Position numbers and translations under genes: made by a program
Notes under the pieces: generated by a model
The model's input: only the letters and a program-made list of their open reading frames with translations
Databases searched by the model: none
What the model was told of the DNA's origin: nothing
Shown: piece by piece, positions 1 through 7,357 of the stretch
How positions within the stretch are numbered: the stretch's first letter is position 1
Layout of the letters: each line of letters opens with the position of its first letter
NCBI GenBank assembly: GCA_001724275.1
Contig: MEDZ01000033.1
Span: forward strand, 1-58,060
DNA length: 58,060 nt
Reading direction: 5' to 3'
Source: Gemmatimonadetes bacterium SCN 70-22
Lineage (GTDB): Bacteria; Gemmatimonadota; Gemmatimonadetes; Gemmatimonadales; Gemmatimonadaceae

Positions 1-120
1 GGCGACGCCGGTGCGGGCGACGCCGGTGCGGGCGACGCCGGTGCGGGCGACGCCGGTGCGGGCGACGCCGGTGCGGGTGACGCCGGCGCGGGTGAGGCAG
101 GTGCGGGCGATGACGGTGCG
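1..120. repeat. 15-bp tandem repeat, coding
   Basis: Eight consecutive copies of a 15-bp unit (GGCGACGCCGGTGCG on the plus strand). The first five are identical and the last three are degenerate (ggtgacgccggcgcg, ggtgaggcaggtgcg, ggcgatgacggtgcg). The unit is a multiple of three and on the minus strand encodes a Ser-Pro-Ala-Pro-Ala repeat inside the gene at the left edge. The array touches the window edge, so its true copy number is unknown. Confidence 0.9.
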
Positions 121-575
121 GCCGGACGGTCGCCCGACACGTCGACGGCCTCGGTGGCACGCCCCGCCAGCACCGCCTGCGCCCCCGGGCTCAGCGAAGC
201 GGCGGCAGCGCGGGGGGCCTCGCTCACGACCTGGATTCGCTCGATCGCGCGGAGTGGTTCAGGGGCGAGCGACACCATCGCCGTCGCGTAGACACGGAAT
301 GCCCCCAGGTCGGGATTCGGGGAGGCAAGCTCCTGGCGCATCGCCTTCTGCATCTCGGCGTCGGCCGAGACGTAGCCGCGCAGCCCGGCCAGCAGCTGCA
401 TCAGCGCCAGCTCATAGTCCTCGTTGCTGTCGAATTCCAGCTCCCGACGGTTGGTCCGGTACGGGACGATCTGCTGGTACAGCTGCGACACCTCGAAGCT
501 CCGGGTGAGGAGCTCGGGGAAGCCGGCGCGAATGTTCTGGACCAGGCGGCGGTAGAGGCGTTCGAGCTCGTCCAT
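1..575 (-). CDS. Conserved hypothetical protein with (PAPAS)n tail, partial
   Basis: Starts at ATG 575-573 and is still open at the left edge, so only about 191 residues are seen. It begins MDELERLYRRLVQNIRAGFP, a soluble and probably helical domain of about 130 residues, followed by an Ala/Pro/Ser linker. From about residue 152 the linker is built by a 15-bp DNA repeat that keeps the frame and encodes SPAPA units. I do not recognise the family. The repeat looks like a flexible linker to a domain outside the window, which is inference. It is the last visible gene of a minus-strand group; 61 nt separate its start from the stop of the small membrane protein upstream. No strong ribosome binding site is visible. 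Confidence 0.7.
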   Translation of the reverse strand, partial: MDELERLYRRLVQNIRAGFPELLTRSFEVSQLYQQIVPYRTNRRELEFDSNEDYELALMQLLAGLRGYVSADAEMQKAMRQELASPNPDLGAFRVYATAMVSLAPEPLRAIERIQVVSEAPRAAAASLSPGAQAVLAGRATEAVDVSGDRPAAPSSPAPASPAPASPAPASPAPASPAPASPAPASPAPAS

Positions 576-636
576 CGGGGGCTCTTGCGGAAAGCGGCAC
601 GTGCAGCATAACGAGGCGCGCGGGACGGCGCACGCC

Positions 637-819
637 CTAGCGCTTCTCGAGCCGATCCATCTGCGCGTCGACGTCCTGGTTGTACTTGCCGCGGGCCGAG
701 CCTCCGACGCGCTCGATCGTGCGCGTCACGACGTCCTCGTCGTGCGCTCGGGCATCCTTGAAGCCGAAGCTGTATCCGGCAGCGAAGCCAACGGCGAGGA
801 TGAAGACGATCTTGAGCAT
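637..819 (-). CDS. Small single-pass membrane protein, 60 aa
   Basis: ATG 819-817. The protein has an N-terminal hydrophobic segment (residues 2-19, LKIVFILAVGFAAGYSFG) followed by a charged tail rich in Asp, Arg and Lys that ends DAQMDRLEKR. It is probably anchored in the inner membrane by one helix. It lies 28 nt downstream of the RNase H-like gene on the same strand, so it is probably in the same transcript. I do not recognise a family. Coding use and the clear membrane/charged division support it as real, but a gene this short remains uncertain. Confidence 0.55.
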   Translation of the reverse strand: MLKIVFILAVGFAAGYSFGFKDARAHDEDVVTRTIERVGGSARGKYNQDVDAQMDRLEKR

Positions 820-847
820 GGGGGATACCCTGTCGGGAACGGTCCTC

Positions 848-1513
848 TCACGGACGCCCCGCGCCGACGGAGGGTAACCGCGACGCCGGGCGGAACCCGG
901 CGGGGTCGGGGAAGGGCTCGAGCCGCATCCGGTTCGCCGCCGTGCTCACCACGGCCGCCCAGGCCTCATACCCCGACTCCACGAGGCCCGGGGAATTCGT
1001 CTGCTCGCTCGCCGCCCGCATCGCCAGGTGGTTGGCATACTCGTTCTGCGCGTGCCCGGCGTGTCCTCGCACCCAGCGCCATTCCACCTCATGGCCGTCG
1101 ACCGACTGCACGGCCTCCTGCCAGAGTTCGAGGTTCTCGATGGGGCCCGCCTTGCGCTTCCAGCCGCGCCGGGCCCAGTCGTGCACCCACTGCGTCATGC
1201 CGTCCACGATGTAGCGTGAGTCCGTCGTGAAGACGACGCGAAAGAACGTCCCCTTGTGCGCGATCGCACGAAATGCCTCGATCACCGACCGGAGGGCCAT
1301 CCGGTTGTTGGTCGTCGCCGGCTCCGACACCCACGCGTCGCGGCGGACGATCGTGCCGCTGGCGCGGGCGTACTCCACCAGGATTCCCGCTCCCCCCGGG
1401 TTCTCCCCCTCGCGCCCGTTCCCGAGGCACGATTCGTCGGCGTAGATCGCGACCAGGGGATGGGCGTGGCGCGCCGCCACGCCGGGCGCGGCGCTCGAGA
1501 TCGTTCTCGCCAT
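848..1513 (-). CDS. RNase HI-like protein with two catalytic carboxylates substituted
   Basis: The 221-aa protein has the whole RNase HI landmark series: YADESCLGN (Asp1), TTNNRMALRSVIEAF, TTDSRYIVDGMTQWVHDW (Asp3), and GHAGHAQNEYANHLA. Compared with E. coli RnhA (TDGSCLGN, NNRMELMAAI, TDSQYV, NERCDELA), the catalytic Glu48 position is Ala and Asp134 is Asn, so two of the four DEDD carboxylates are missing. A C-terminal extension of about 55 residues follows the domain. The start ATG 1513-1511 shares one base with the stop of the 72-aa gene upstream (TGATG), so translation is probably coupled. It may be a non-catalytic nucleic-acid binder or an enzyme with altered metal binding. The fold is clear; activity is not. 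Confidence 0.85.
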   Translation of the reverse strand: MARTISSAAPGVAARHAHPLVAIYADESCLGNGREGENPGGAGILVEYARASGTIVRRDAWVSEPATTNNRMALRSVIEAFRAIAHKGTFFRVVFTTDSRYIVDGMTQWVHDWARRGWKRKAGPIENLELWQEAVQSVDGHEVEWRWVRGHAGHAQNEYANHLAMRAASEQTNSPGLVESGYEAWAAVVSTAANRMRLEPFPDPAGFRPASRLPSVGAGRP

Positions 1514-1731
1514 CAGCGCACGACCTCGAAGGTGTCGATCTCGTCGAGCATCAATACGATGGTATCGCCGGTGGTGGGGTGGATGGCCTCGATCGCCTCG
1601 CGCCCCTCGCGCAGGAAGAGGCGCGACGGGACGACGAGGTACTCCGTCCCGCGACGGATCACCGAGAGTCGGCGCCCCAGGGTGACGGCGCGCTCCAGCG
1701 CATCGTAGTCGGATGGGGAGAGGCGCGCCAT
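1513..1731 (-). CDS. Small conserved hypothetical protein, 72 aa
   Basis: ATG 1731-1729 overlaps the stop of the M20 peptidase by one base (TGATG), and its own stop overlaps the RNase H-like start in the same way. The sequence is soluble and mixed alpha/beta (MARLSPSDYDALERAVTLGR; later VLMLDEIDTFEVVR), with no signal, membrane helix or recognised motif. Its place between two tightly coupled genes is the main evidence that it is translated. No function is proposed. Confidence 0.65.
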   Translation of the reverse strand: MARLSPSDYDALERAVTLGRRLSVIRRGTEYLVVPSRLFLREGREAIEAIHPTTGDTIVLMLDEIDTFEVVR

Positions 1732-2894
1732 CACGCCACCTCCCCGCGCAGCCAGTCGTGCGCAAGGCGTGTGAGGACGCGCGTGGCGCGCTCCACCTCG
1801 TCCAGTGGCACCCATTCCTCGTCGGCGTGGGCGAGCGAGATATCCCCCGGGCCATAGCAGATCGCGGGGATCCCCGCGTCGTTGAGGATCGCGGCGTCGG
1901 TCCACGCGCTCATGCCCTCGTGCAGCACCGACTCCCCCTCGGCCCGCATCGCCTCCTCGAGCGCCCGCACGATGGGGGCGCCTGCCGGCACGTCGCTCGG
2001 TCCCTGCGTGAGGACGTGTCGGAGCGTGACGTCGAGCGTCGCGTCGTAGGCGGCCACGCGCTGGCGCACCTCCTCGAACTCGCGCATCACCTGCTCCGTC
2101 GTCTCCCCCGGGAGGGTCCGGCGCTCGACGCGCAGCGTGCAGCGCTCGGGGTAGGTGGACCACCCCGTGCCGCCGGCAATGGTCGCCGCGTGCAGCGAGG
2201 CGTGACCGAGGAGCGGGTGTGTGCGGCGGTCGAGCACCTCGCGTTGCAGCTGGTCGAAGGCGGCGAGCACCAGCCCGGCATGACGGATGGCGTCGATGCC
2301 GATGTCGTAGCGGCTCCCGTGCGCGGCGCGCCCGCGGAAATCGAGTTCGGCCCAGACGAAGCCCCGGTGCGCCGGGTTCACCGCCAGGCGCGTGGGCTCG
2401 GTGACGATCGCCGCATCGGCGCGCACCCCCGACGCCACGAGGGCGCGCGTCCCCAGGCTCTCGTACTCCTCGTCCACGACGGCCGTGACGATGATCTCGC
2501 CGCCCAGCCCCTGCCGCGCGGCGCGGGCGGCCGCGGCGCACATCGCCGCCACCCCCCCCTTCATGTCGGCGCTCCCGCGGCCGAACAGCTGCCCGTCGCG
2601 CTCCTCGGCATCGAAGGGTGCGTGCCGCATCCCCTCCACGCCGACCACGTCCAGGTGCCCGTTGAAGAGGAGGGTGCGGCCGCCCGGACGCCCGATGCGC
2701 GCCACCACGTTGGGGCGTCCGGGGGCCGCCTCGGCGAGCGAGACCGCGAAGCCCCAGTCACGGAGCGTGGCAGCGAGGGCGTGCGCGACCGGTCCCTCGC
2801 CCTCGGCGCCGTTGACAAGTGACGGATTGCGGGAGTCGATGCGGACGAGCTGTCGGAGCAGGGCGACCGGGTCGCCCGACGGGATGGAGGTCAC
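1731..2894 (-). CDS. M20 family metallopeptidase/deacylase (ArgE/DapE type)
   Basis: A 387-aa cytoplasmic protein. Metal-binding landmarks are NGHLDVV near residue 80, GRGSADMKGG about 30 residues later, then VVDEEYES, the dimerisation region with AAHGSRYDIGID, and the C-terminal YGPGDISLAHADEEW that supplies the last His. The family removes acyl or aminoacyl groups, as ArgE does with N-acetylornithine and DapE with succinyl-DAP; the substrate cannot be told here. The start is GTG 2894-2892, because it forms a 4-nt GTGA overlap with the stop of the kinase gene and begins just before the conserved N-terminus (VTSIPSGDPVALLRQLVRI). Confidence 0.88.
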   Translation of the reverse strand: MTSIPSGDPVALLRQLVRIDSRNPSLVNGAEGEGPVAHALAATLRDWGFAVSLAEAAPGRPNVVARIGRPGGRTLLFNGHLDVVGVEGMRHAPFDAEERDGQLFGRGSADMKGGVAAMCAAAARAARQGLGGEIIVTAVVDEEYESLGTRALVASGVRADAAIVTEPTRLAVNPAHRGFVWAELDFRGRAAHGSRYDIGIDAIRHAGLVLAAFDQLQREVLDRRTHPLLGHASLHAATIAGGTGWSTYPERCTLRVERRTLPGETTEQVMREFEEVRQRVAAYDATLDVTLRHVLTQGPSDVPAGAPIVRALEEAMRAEGESVLHEGMSAWTDAAILNDAGIPAICYGPGDISLAHADEEWVPLDEVERATRVLTRLAHDWLRGEVA

Positions 2895-3928
2895 GTGGTC
2901 GTGGCGGGGGAAGATGGGGGGCCGGCGACGCTGCCGGTTGCCTCGGCGGGCCACCATGAGGCGCCGTGCACGTCGACGGAGAGGTGAAGGGGGGTGGCGA
3001 GCGCCTGGACTGCCTGGCGCACGGCGTGCTCGCCTCCGCGGGGGGCGATGACGAGGACACACCCGCCTCCCGAGGCCCCCAGCGCCTTCCCCCCGAGCGC
3101 GCCGGCGCCGGAGGCCGCCTCGAGGATGCGGTCTATGCCCGGAGTGGTGATCGCCGGGTGCAACGCGCGCTGGTGCTCCCAGTGCTCGCCGACGAGGGCG
3201 CCGAGCGAGTCGATGTCGCCCGCGGACAGCGCCCCCGCCATCGACATCGCGAGGGCCTTCATGCGCGCGAGCGCGTGCAGCACGCGGCGGTCGCGCGCTC
3301 GGTAGGCGTCGAGCACGGCGGTGATCGTGTCGCCGGAGATGCGCGATTGTCCCGTGTAGACCACCACGCAGCGCGATTCGAGCGCGCTGACCGTGTCCCC
3401 GGCCAGGGGGAGCGGGCGGACCGTGGTGTCGGCACCGAAGGTGAGGGCCAGCGCCCCGCCGAAGGCGGCCGCGTAGTGATCCTGTCGTCCGCCGGCGATG
3501 TGCAGGTCCTCGACCTCGACGCGTCGACTCGCCTCGGCGAGCGCCGCCCGGTCGAGGTGGAGGGCTTCGGGCGCGACCAGGCCCGCGCCCGCGGCGCGCG
3601 TCGCCTGCCACGCCGCGATCGCGGTCATCATGGCGACCCCGGCGGCCGACGACCCGCCGAGCCCCGCGCCTAACGGGAAGTCGTTGTGGATGGTGGCGCG
3701 CACGTCCTCCAGTCCCGCGGCGCGCAGGGCCGCGCGCGCCAGGCGCCGATCCCCGTCGACCGGCGACGCGGCTCCCGGCTCCCCGTCACCCGCCAGGCGG
3801 ACCGTCGAGTAGCGGGTGACGGCGAGGTTGCACACGAAGCCCCCCTCTTCTTCCGGGTACGGGGGGACATCGGTCCAGCCGCCGCCGAAATCGATGCGGG
3901 TGGGGGCACGGGCCACGAGGACAGGCAT
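2891..3928 (-). CDS. GHMP-family sugar kinase (HddA-like)
   Basis: A GHMP kinase. The N-terminus VARAPTRIDFGGGWTDVPPY is typical of D-glycero-D-manno-heptose-7-phosphate kinase and fucose kinase-like proteins. The ATP loop is PLGAGLGGSSAAG (about residues 85-97) and the C-terminal glycine motif is KALGASGGGCVLV. Length 345 aa is normal. I chose MPVLVARAP (3928) over an in-frame ATG six codons upstream because that one lies inside the 3' part of a terminator. It is coupled to the M20 gene by a GTGA overlap. No heptose or LPS genes are adjacent, so the sugar substrate is open. Confidence 0.85.
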   Translation of the reverse strand: MPVLVARAPTRIDFGGGWTDVPPYPEEEGGFVCNLAVTRYSTVRLAGDGEPGAASPVDGDRRLARAALRAAGLEDVRATIHNDFPLGAGLGGSSAAGVAMMTAIAAWQATRAAGAGLVAPEALHLDRAALAEASRRVEVEDLHIAGGRQDHYAAAFGGALALTFGADTTVRPLPLAGDTVSALESRCVVVYTGQSRISGDTITAVLDAYRARDRRVLHALARMKALAMSMAGALSAGDIDSLGALVGEHWEHQRALHPAITTPGIDRILEAASGAGALGGKALGASGGGCVLVIAPRGGEHAVRQAVQALATPLHLSVDVHGASWWPAEATGSVAGPPSSPATTT

Positions 3929-3933
3929 GCCCC

Positions 3934-3975
3934 AAAACAAGCACACGGCGCGACGTCTCGCGACGTCGCGCCGTG
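3934..3975 (-). terminator. Rho-independent terminator of the phasin-like gene
   Basis: A perfect 14-bp inverted repeat (CACGGCGCGACGTC at 3944-3957 and its complement at 3962-3975) encloses a 4-nt loop that reads GCGA on the minus strand, a GNRA tetraloop. On the minus strand it is followed by TGCTTGTTTT. It lies 65 nt after the stop of the minus-strand gene ending at 4040 and immediately before the kinase start, so it separates the two transcripts. Confidence 0.75.
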
Positions 3976-4039
3976 CACAGGCCGATCGGACGCCCGATGG
4001 GACGCCCGATGGGACGCCCGGGGGTCCGAAGCCCGAAGG

Positions 4040-4753
4040 CTACCGCTTCTTCGGGGGCGACTTTGCCGGGGCCGCCTTGGCCGGAGTGGCCTTGGCAGGG
4101 GCAGCCTTGGGGGGGGTGGCGACCTTCGCGACCGTCTTGGCCGCCGGAGCGCTCTTGGTCGCGCCCTTGGCCGCAGGCTTCGTCGCCGGAGGCTTCGCGG
4201 CCGCGGTGGGCTTGGCGGCCGGGGCGGGCTTGCCCGCGGCTGGAGCCTTGGCCGCCGGTGCCGCCTTCGTGGGCGCCGCCGGCTTGGGGGGCTCTACCGT
4301 CGGGGGACGGACCTTGGGGACGACCGGGTGAGCGAAGTGGTTGATTGCCGCCTCGATCGCTGGCGCCTTCCTGGTCGCCTCGTCCTTGGCGGCTTCGACC
4401 TTGGGGGCAGGCTTGGGGAGGGCCCCGTGCGCCGCCTCCACTTCCCGCATCAGCTTGTCGGCCTCGTCCTGCGACATCTGGCCGCGCCGGACCATATACT
4501 GGACCAGGTCTCGGGCACTCTCGATGGCGAAGGCCGTGAGGCCGGCGGCGGCCCCGATGACCTCGCGCATGGTGGCGGTCATCCGGCTCCCAGCCTCGAG
4601 AGAGATCTCGTGCGCCTTGGCCGCCATCTCGGCCATCGTGTCGCGCACATCCTGCCCTCGGTGCCCTGGACCACGCTTGGGGGGAGTGGGCGCCGGTGCG
4701 GCGAGCTCCTCGGTCTCCGGGCTATCGTCAGTAGACGCCATATTTTCGGGCAT
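4040..4753 (-). CDS. Phasin-like protein with histone H1-like Lys/Ala/Pro tail
   Basis: 237 aa in two halves. Residues about 30-110 form a helical domain (DVRDTMAEMAAKAHEISLEA, then DLVQYMVRRGQMSQDEADKL), reminiscent of phasin/PhaF-type granule-associated proteins. Residues about 130-237 are almost only Lys, Ala, Pro and Thr, ending AKSPPKKR, as in bacterial histone H1-like proteins and the DNA-binding tail of PhaF. Known proteins of this layout bind storage granules and/or DNA; I infer a nucleoid or granule-DNA role. An alternative ATG four codons in (MASTDD) is possible. It has its own candidate promoter and strong terminator, so it is monocistronic. Confidence 0.8.
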   Translation of the reverse strand: MPENMASTDDSPETEELAAPAPTPPKRGPGHRGQDVRDTMAEMAAKAHEISLEAGSRMTATMREVIGAAAGLTAFAIESARDLVQYMVRRGQMSQDEADKLMREVEAAHGALPKPAPKVEAAKDEATRKAPAIEAAINHFAHPVVPKVRPPTVEPPKPAAPTKAAPAAKAPAAGKPAPAAKPTAAAKPPATKPAAKGATKSAPAAKTVAKVATPPKAAPAKATPAKAAPAKSPPKKR

Positions 4754-4874
4754 GAAGCGGGTGTTCCGGCGACATGGTCAGGGGGCGGCGCGTGTCCCGC
4801 CGCACTCCCGGGACCTCTTGTCGAGCGCGACCGCGCCCGCCAAGTCGAGAAAATCGGTGCCGAAGGCGGCGGTA

Positions 4875-4902
4875 AGTATATGATTTTTCGTGGCCTACGC
4901 AA
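4875..4902 (-). promoter_or_regulatory. Candidate sigma-70-type promoter for the phasin-like gene
   Basis: On the minus strand TTGCGT (4902-4897) and TATACT (4880-4875) are separated by 16 bp in an unusually AT-rich pocket (AAAAATCA spacer). Predicted transcription would start near 4868, leaving a leader of about 115 nt before the ATG at 4753. This is sequence pattern only. Confidence 0.45.
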
Positions 4903-4997
4903 GTCGCGCCGCCGCTGCGCTGCGCCGAAATCGCGTCCGAAGCTCCGGTGTAACCCCAGTATAGCCGCGCCACTAACTAGACATCAAGGCAACTGTC

Positions 4998-6101
4998 ATG
5001 CTACAGGGAATCAGAATCCTCGACCTGAGCCGAGTTCTCGCGGCCCCGTTGGCCACCATGACTCTCGCCGACCTAGGTGCAGAGGTCATCAAGGTCGAAC
5101 GTCCGGAAATCGGGGACGAGACCCGCGCCTGGGGGCCTCCGTTCGACTCGCGGGGCGAGGCGGCCTACTACTTGGCGGTCAACCGGAACAAGCTTGGGGT
5201 GGCGCTCGACCTGAATGTCCCCGGGGACCGTGACGTACTCGAGTCACTCATCCGGGGGGCCGACGTCGTGGTCGACAACTATCGCCGCGGTACGCTGGAG
5301 CGGAAGGGACTCGCTCCGGAGCGCTTCCTGGCCGAGGTTCCGTCGCTCATCTGGTGTACCCTGACCGGCTTCGGCCCCGACTCGGATCGTCCGGGCTACG
5401 ACTATGTCGTGCAGGCGGAGTCCGGGTGGATGGCAATCACGGGGGAGCCGGAGGGAGAGCCCATGAAGACGGGGGTGGCGCTGGCCGATGTGACGGCCGG
5501 GAAGGATGCCACCATTGCGATCCTCGGCGCCCTGGTGGCGCGCGCCCGCGCGACGGTCGCGCTCCCGGTGGAGCAGCGTCGCCTCTTCGTTTCGCTCTGG
5601 CACAGTGCCACGGCAGCGTTGGTGAACGTGGCGCAGAACGTCCTGGTGTCGGGGCGCGATGCCGGGCGTTGGGGAAACGCGCACCCCAATCTCGTCCCGT
5701 ACCAGCTCTTTCGTGCTGCTGACCGGCACATCGTGATAGCGGTCGGCAACGATGGGCAGTGGCAGTCCTGCTGCCGCGCGCTTGGTCTCGCGTCGCTCGC
5801 CGACGATGCCACGTTGGCGACGAACAGTGGGCGACTGGCCAACCGGGCGCGGGTCGTCTCCGCGATCATGCAGCGCGTGGCCGAGCGTCCGGCAGCCGAG
5901 TGGCTGGCGGCGTTGGAGCAGGGCGGTGTGCCATGCGGTGTCGTGAAGGGGGTCGCCGAGGCATTGGCGGGGCGCGAGGCATCGGCGCTCACCGGCGTGT
6001 CGCCCGCAGTGCCCGGGGCGGTGCGACTGCCGCCGCCTAGGCTGGACGAGCACGGGGCGCTCGTGCGGCAGCATGGGTGGGGGGTGTTTGCGCGGGTGTA
6101 G
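4998..6101 (+). CDS. CaiB/BaiF class III CoA-transferase
   Basis: The 367-aa protein begins GIRILDLSRVLAAPLATMTL and continues LADLGAEVIKVERPEIGDETRAWGPPF, the classic start of family III CoA-transferases. The catalytic aspartate is in GVALADVTAG (about residue 166). Such enzymes move CoA between carboxylic acids (formyl-CoA:oxalate, carnitine, bile acid and similar). It is somewhat shorter than the usual 390-410 aa but no domain is obviously missing. The genes around it do not show the substrate. The start is ATG 4998, with AAGG 9-12 nt upstream. It appears to be a single-gene unit. Confidence 0.9.
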   Translation: MLQGIRILDLSRVLAAPLATMTLADLGAEVIKVERPEIGDETRAWGPPFDSRGEAAYYLAVNRNKLGVALDLNVPGDRDVLESLIRGADVVVDNYRRGTLERKGLAPERFLAEVPSLIWCTLTGFGPDSDRPGYDYVVQAESGWMAITGEPEGEPMKTGVALADVTAGKDATIAILGALVARARATVALPVEQRRLFVSLWHSATAALVNVAQNVLVSGRDAGRWGNAHPNLVPYQLFRAADRHIVIAVGNDGQWQSCCRALGLASLADDATLATNSGRLANRARVVSAIMQRVAERPAAEWLAALEQGGVPCGVVKGVAEALAGREASALTGVSPAVPGAVRLPPPRLDEHGALVRQHGWGVFARV

Positions 6102-6238
6102 GGGGGGAGGCGACGTCGCCGCTTTGGGGTGAGGGCAATCGTGTTACGCGATCGCGCGTCTTTCGTCATTCAGGTGTGACTGCCCTCGCACACGCCACCG
6201 TGCCCCGAACGGGACTATCGAGAGCCGGGAAAAGCGGT

Positions 6239-6251
6239 TATGCTAGCGCCG
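6239..6251 (+). promoter_or_regulatory. Possible -10 box giving a leaderless sigma-factor mRNA
   Basis: TATGCT (6239-6244) lies seven bases before the GTG start of the ECF sigma gene, and no Shine-Dalgarno sequence precedes that GTG. If the hexamer is a -10 element, transcription would begin at about the start codon. No convincing -35 is visible. Confidence 0.3.
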
Positions 6252-6817
6252 TGAAAACGACGGTGCCTGCCTCTCCAATAGATCAGCTCGAGGTCGACCA
6301 GGAGATCATCACCAGGGTGCTTGCGGGAGACCGCAATGCCTTCGGTGTCCTGATCAAGCGGTACAGCGATCCCCTCTACCGGCATGCCCTGGGCATGACC
6401 GGAAGTCCGGACGTTGCGGAAGACATCTTGCAGATGTCGTTCATCAAGGCGTTCCAGCACCTCTCCGAGGTGCGTGGACGGTTCGACGCCTGGGTGTTCC
6501 GTATCGTCGCCAACGGGTGCAAGGACTGGCTGAAGAACATTCGCCGGACCCACCTGAGCTACGAGGAGGACGACCAGCCCACCTCGTACGCGACCCCCGA
6601 GGAGGAGCTGGACCGGACGGAGCTTCGTGAGGATCTCGACGTGGCGCTGGGGCAACTGCCGCCATCGCTGCGCGAGGCCTTCATCATGAAGCACGTGGAA
6701 GGACGGTCCTACGAAGAGATGGCTGATCTATTGGGTACCACAGTCGGGGCGCTGAAGATGCGTGTCCATCGCGCACGCGAGGCGCTCCAGGCTCTCTTAG
6801 AGGAGAAATACGCCTGA
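6251..6817 (+). CDS. ECF RNA polymerase sigma factor
   Basis: 188 aa. Region 2 is seen in FGVLIKRYSDPLYRHALGMT, DVAEDILQMSFIKAFQHL and the DNA-melting FDAWVFRIVANGCKDWL. Region 4 is LPPSLREAFIMKHVEGRSYE followed by EMADLLGTTVGALKMRVHRA, a helix-turn-helix. I chose GTG 6251 (VKTTVPASPIDQLE) because the frame upstream has no sigma character. The stop overlaps the next ATG by one base (TGATG); the next gene encodes a membrane-anchored protein with anti-sigma features, so this is a sigma/anti-sigma pair. The inducing signal is unknown. Confidence 0.92.
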   Translation: MKTTVPASPIDQLEVDQEIITRVLAGDRNAFGVLIKRYSDPLYRHALGMTGSPDVAEDILQMSFIKAFQHLSEVRGRFDAWVFRIVANGCKDWLKNIRRTHLSYEEDDQPTSYATPEEELDRTELREDLDVALGQLPPSLREAFIMKHVEGRSYEEMADLLGTTVGALKMRVHRAREALQALLEEKYA

Positions 6818-7239
6818 TGCTCGACAGACATAACGAGCGCGACGGCCGGACAGAGCGCGAGCGCCCGCTTCGCCCCTCCGATGAGGCGGGGAACATGCGC
6901 GAGCGTGAGGTGCCGTTGGCGCCGGTGGCGACACCGGACGTGATCAATCGCTGGCTGGATGGGGAACTGCCGGAGCCGACGGGGCTGCGTGGCGATGCCG
7001 CGCGGTCGGTGGAGTTCTGGCGCCGTATCGGCGAGGAGACGGACAAGCGCCGCCGCATGGTGACGCCGGCCGATCTTCCCGAGAGGATCATGGCCTCCCT
7101 TCCGCCCCTGGCCACCCCGCAGCAGTCGGTGGTCCCCTGGTACCGGAAGGACTTGCACCTCAACCCCATGATGGCGTTGGCCGCGGCGGCCGCGCTCTTC
7201 ACGTTGGGGATCGTGGCCGCGCGGGCGCTCCTGCGCTAG
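6817..7239 (+). CDS. Putative membrane-anchored anti-sigma factor
   Basis: 140 aa. The N-terminal half is charged and cytoplasmic, with TPDVINRWLDGELPEPTGL, a pattern common at the start of anti-sigma factors. One hydrophobic helix near the C-terminus (MMALAAAAALFTLGIVAARA) would hold it in the inner membrane. No HxxxCxxC zinc motif is present. Its role is inferred from the overlapping position after an ECF sigma gene and from the topology. A strong terminator follows about 35 nt after the stop. Confidence 0.7.
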   Translation: MLDRHNERDGRTERERPLRPSDEAGNMREREVPLAPVATPDVINRWLDGELPEPTGLRGDAARSVEFWRRIGEETDKRRRMVTPADLPERIMASLPPLATPQQSVVPWYRKDLHLNPMMALAAAAALFTLGIVAARALLR

Positions 7240-7273
7240 GCGCGCGCACCAGGGAGGACGCCGGGGAGTCGTG

Positions 7274-7304
7274 CGGGGCGGTGCCTGATCCAGGCGCCGC
7301 CCCG
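7274..7304 (+). terminator. Terminator of the sigma/anti-sigma operon
   Basis: A 14-bp stem with one G-T wobble (CGGGGCGGTGCCTG at 7274-7287 with 7291-7304) and a 3-nt loop (ATC), followed by CTCCGCTTTCCC. It sits 35 nt after the anti-sigma stop. Confidence 0.6.
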
Positions 7305-7316
7305 CTCCGCTTTCCC

Positions 7317-7347
7317 GTCGTCTCGTCTTCCCGTCTTCTCGTCTTCT
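7317..7347. repeat. GAGAAGAC array A (about 4 units)
   Basis: Plus strand reads GTCGTCTC, GTCTTCCC, GTCTTCTC, GTCTTCTA: an 8-bp unit (GAGAAGAC in complement). It lies between the sigma operon terminator and the GTG start of the sensor kinase 10 nt downstream. One of six such intergenic arrays in the window. Confidence 0.8.
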
Positions 7348-7357
7348 AGATTCCGGT

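Noticed and set aside
3686-5233. A 515-residue plus-strand open frame opposite the phasin-like gene
   Set aside because: It reads through the terminator, the Lys/Ala repeat complement and the CoA-transferase start with Gly/Arg/Leu simple sequence. The minus-strand gene explains the region better.
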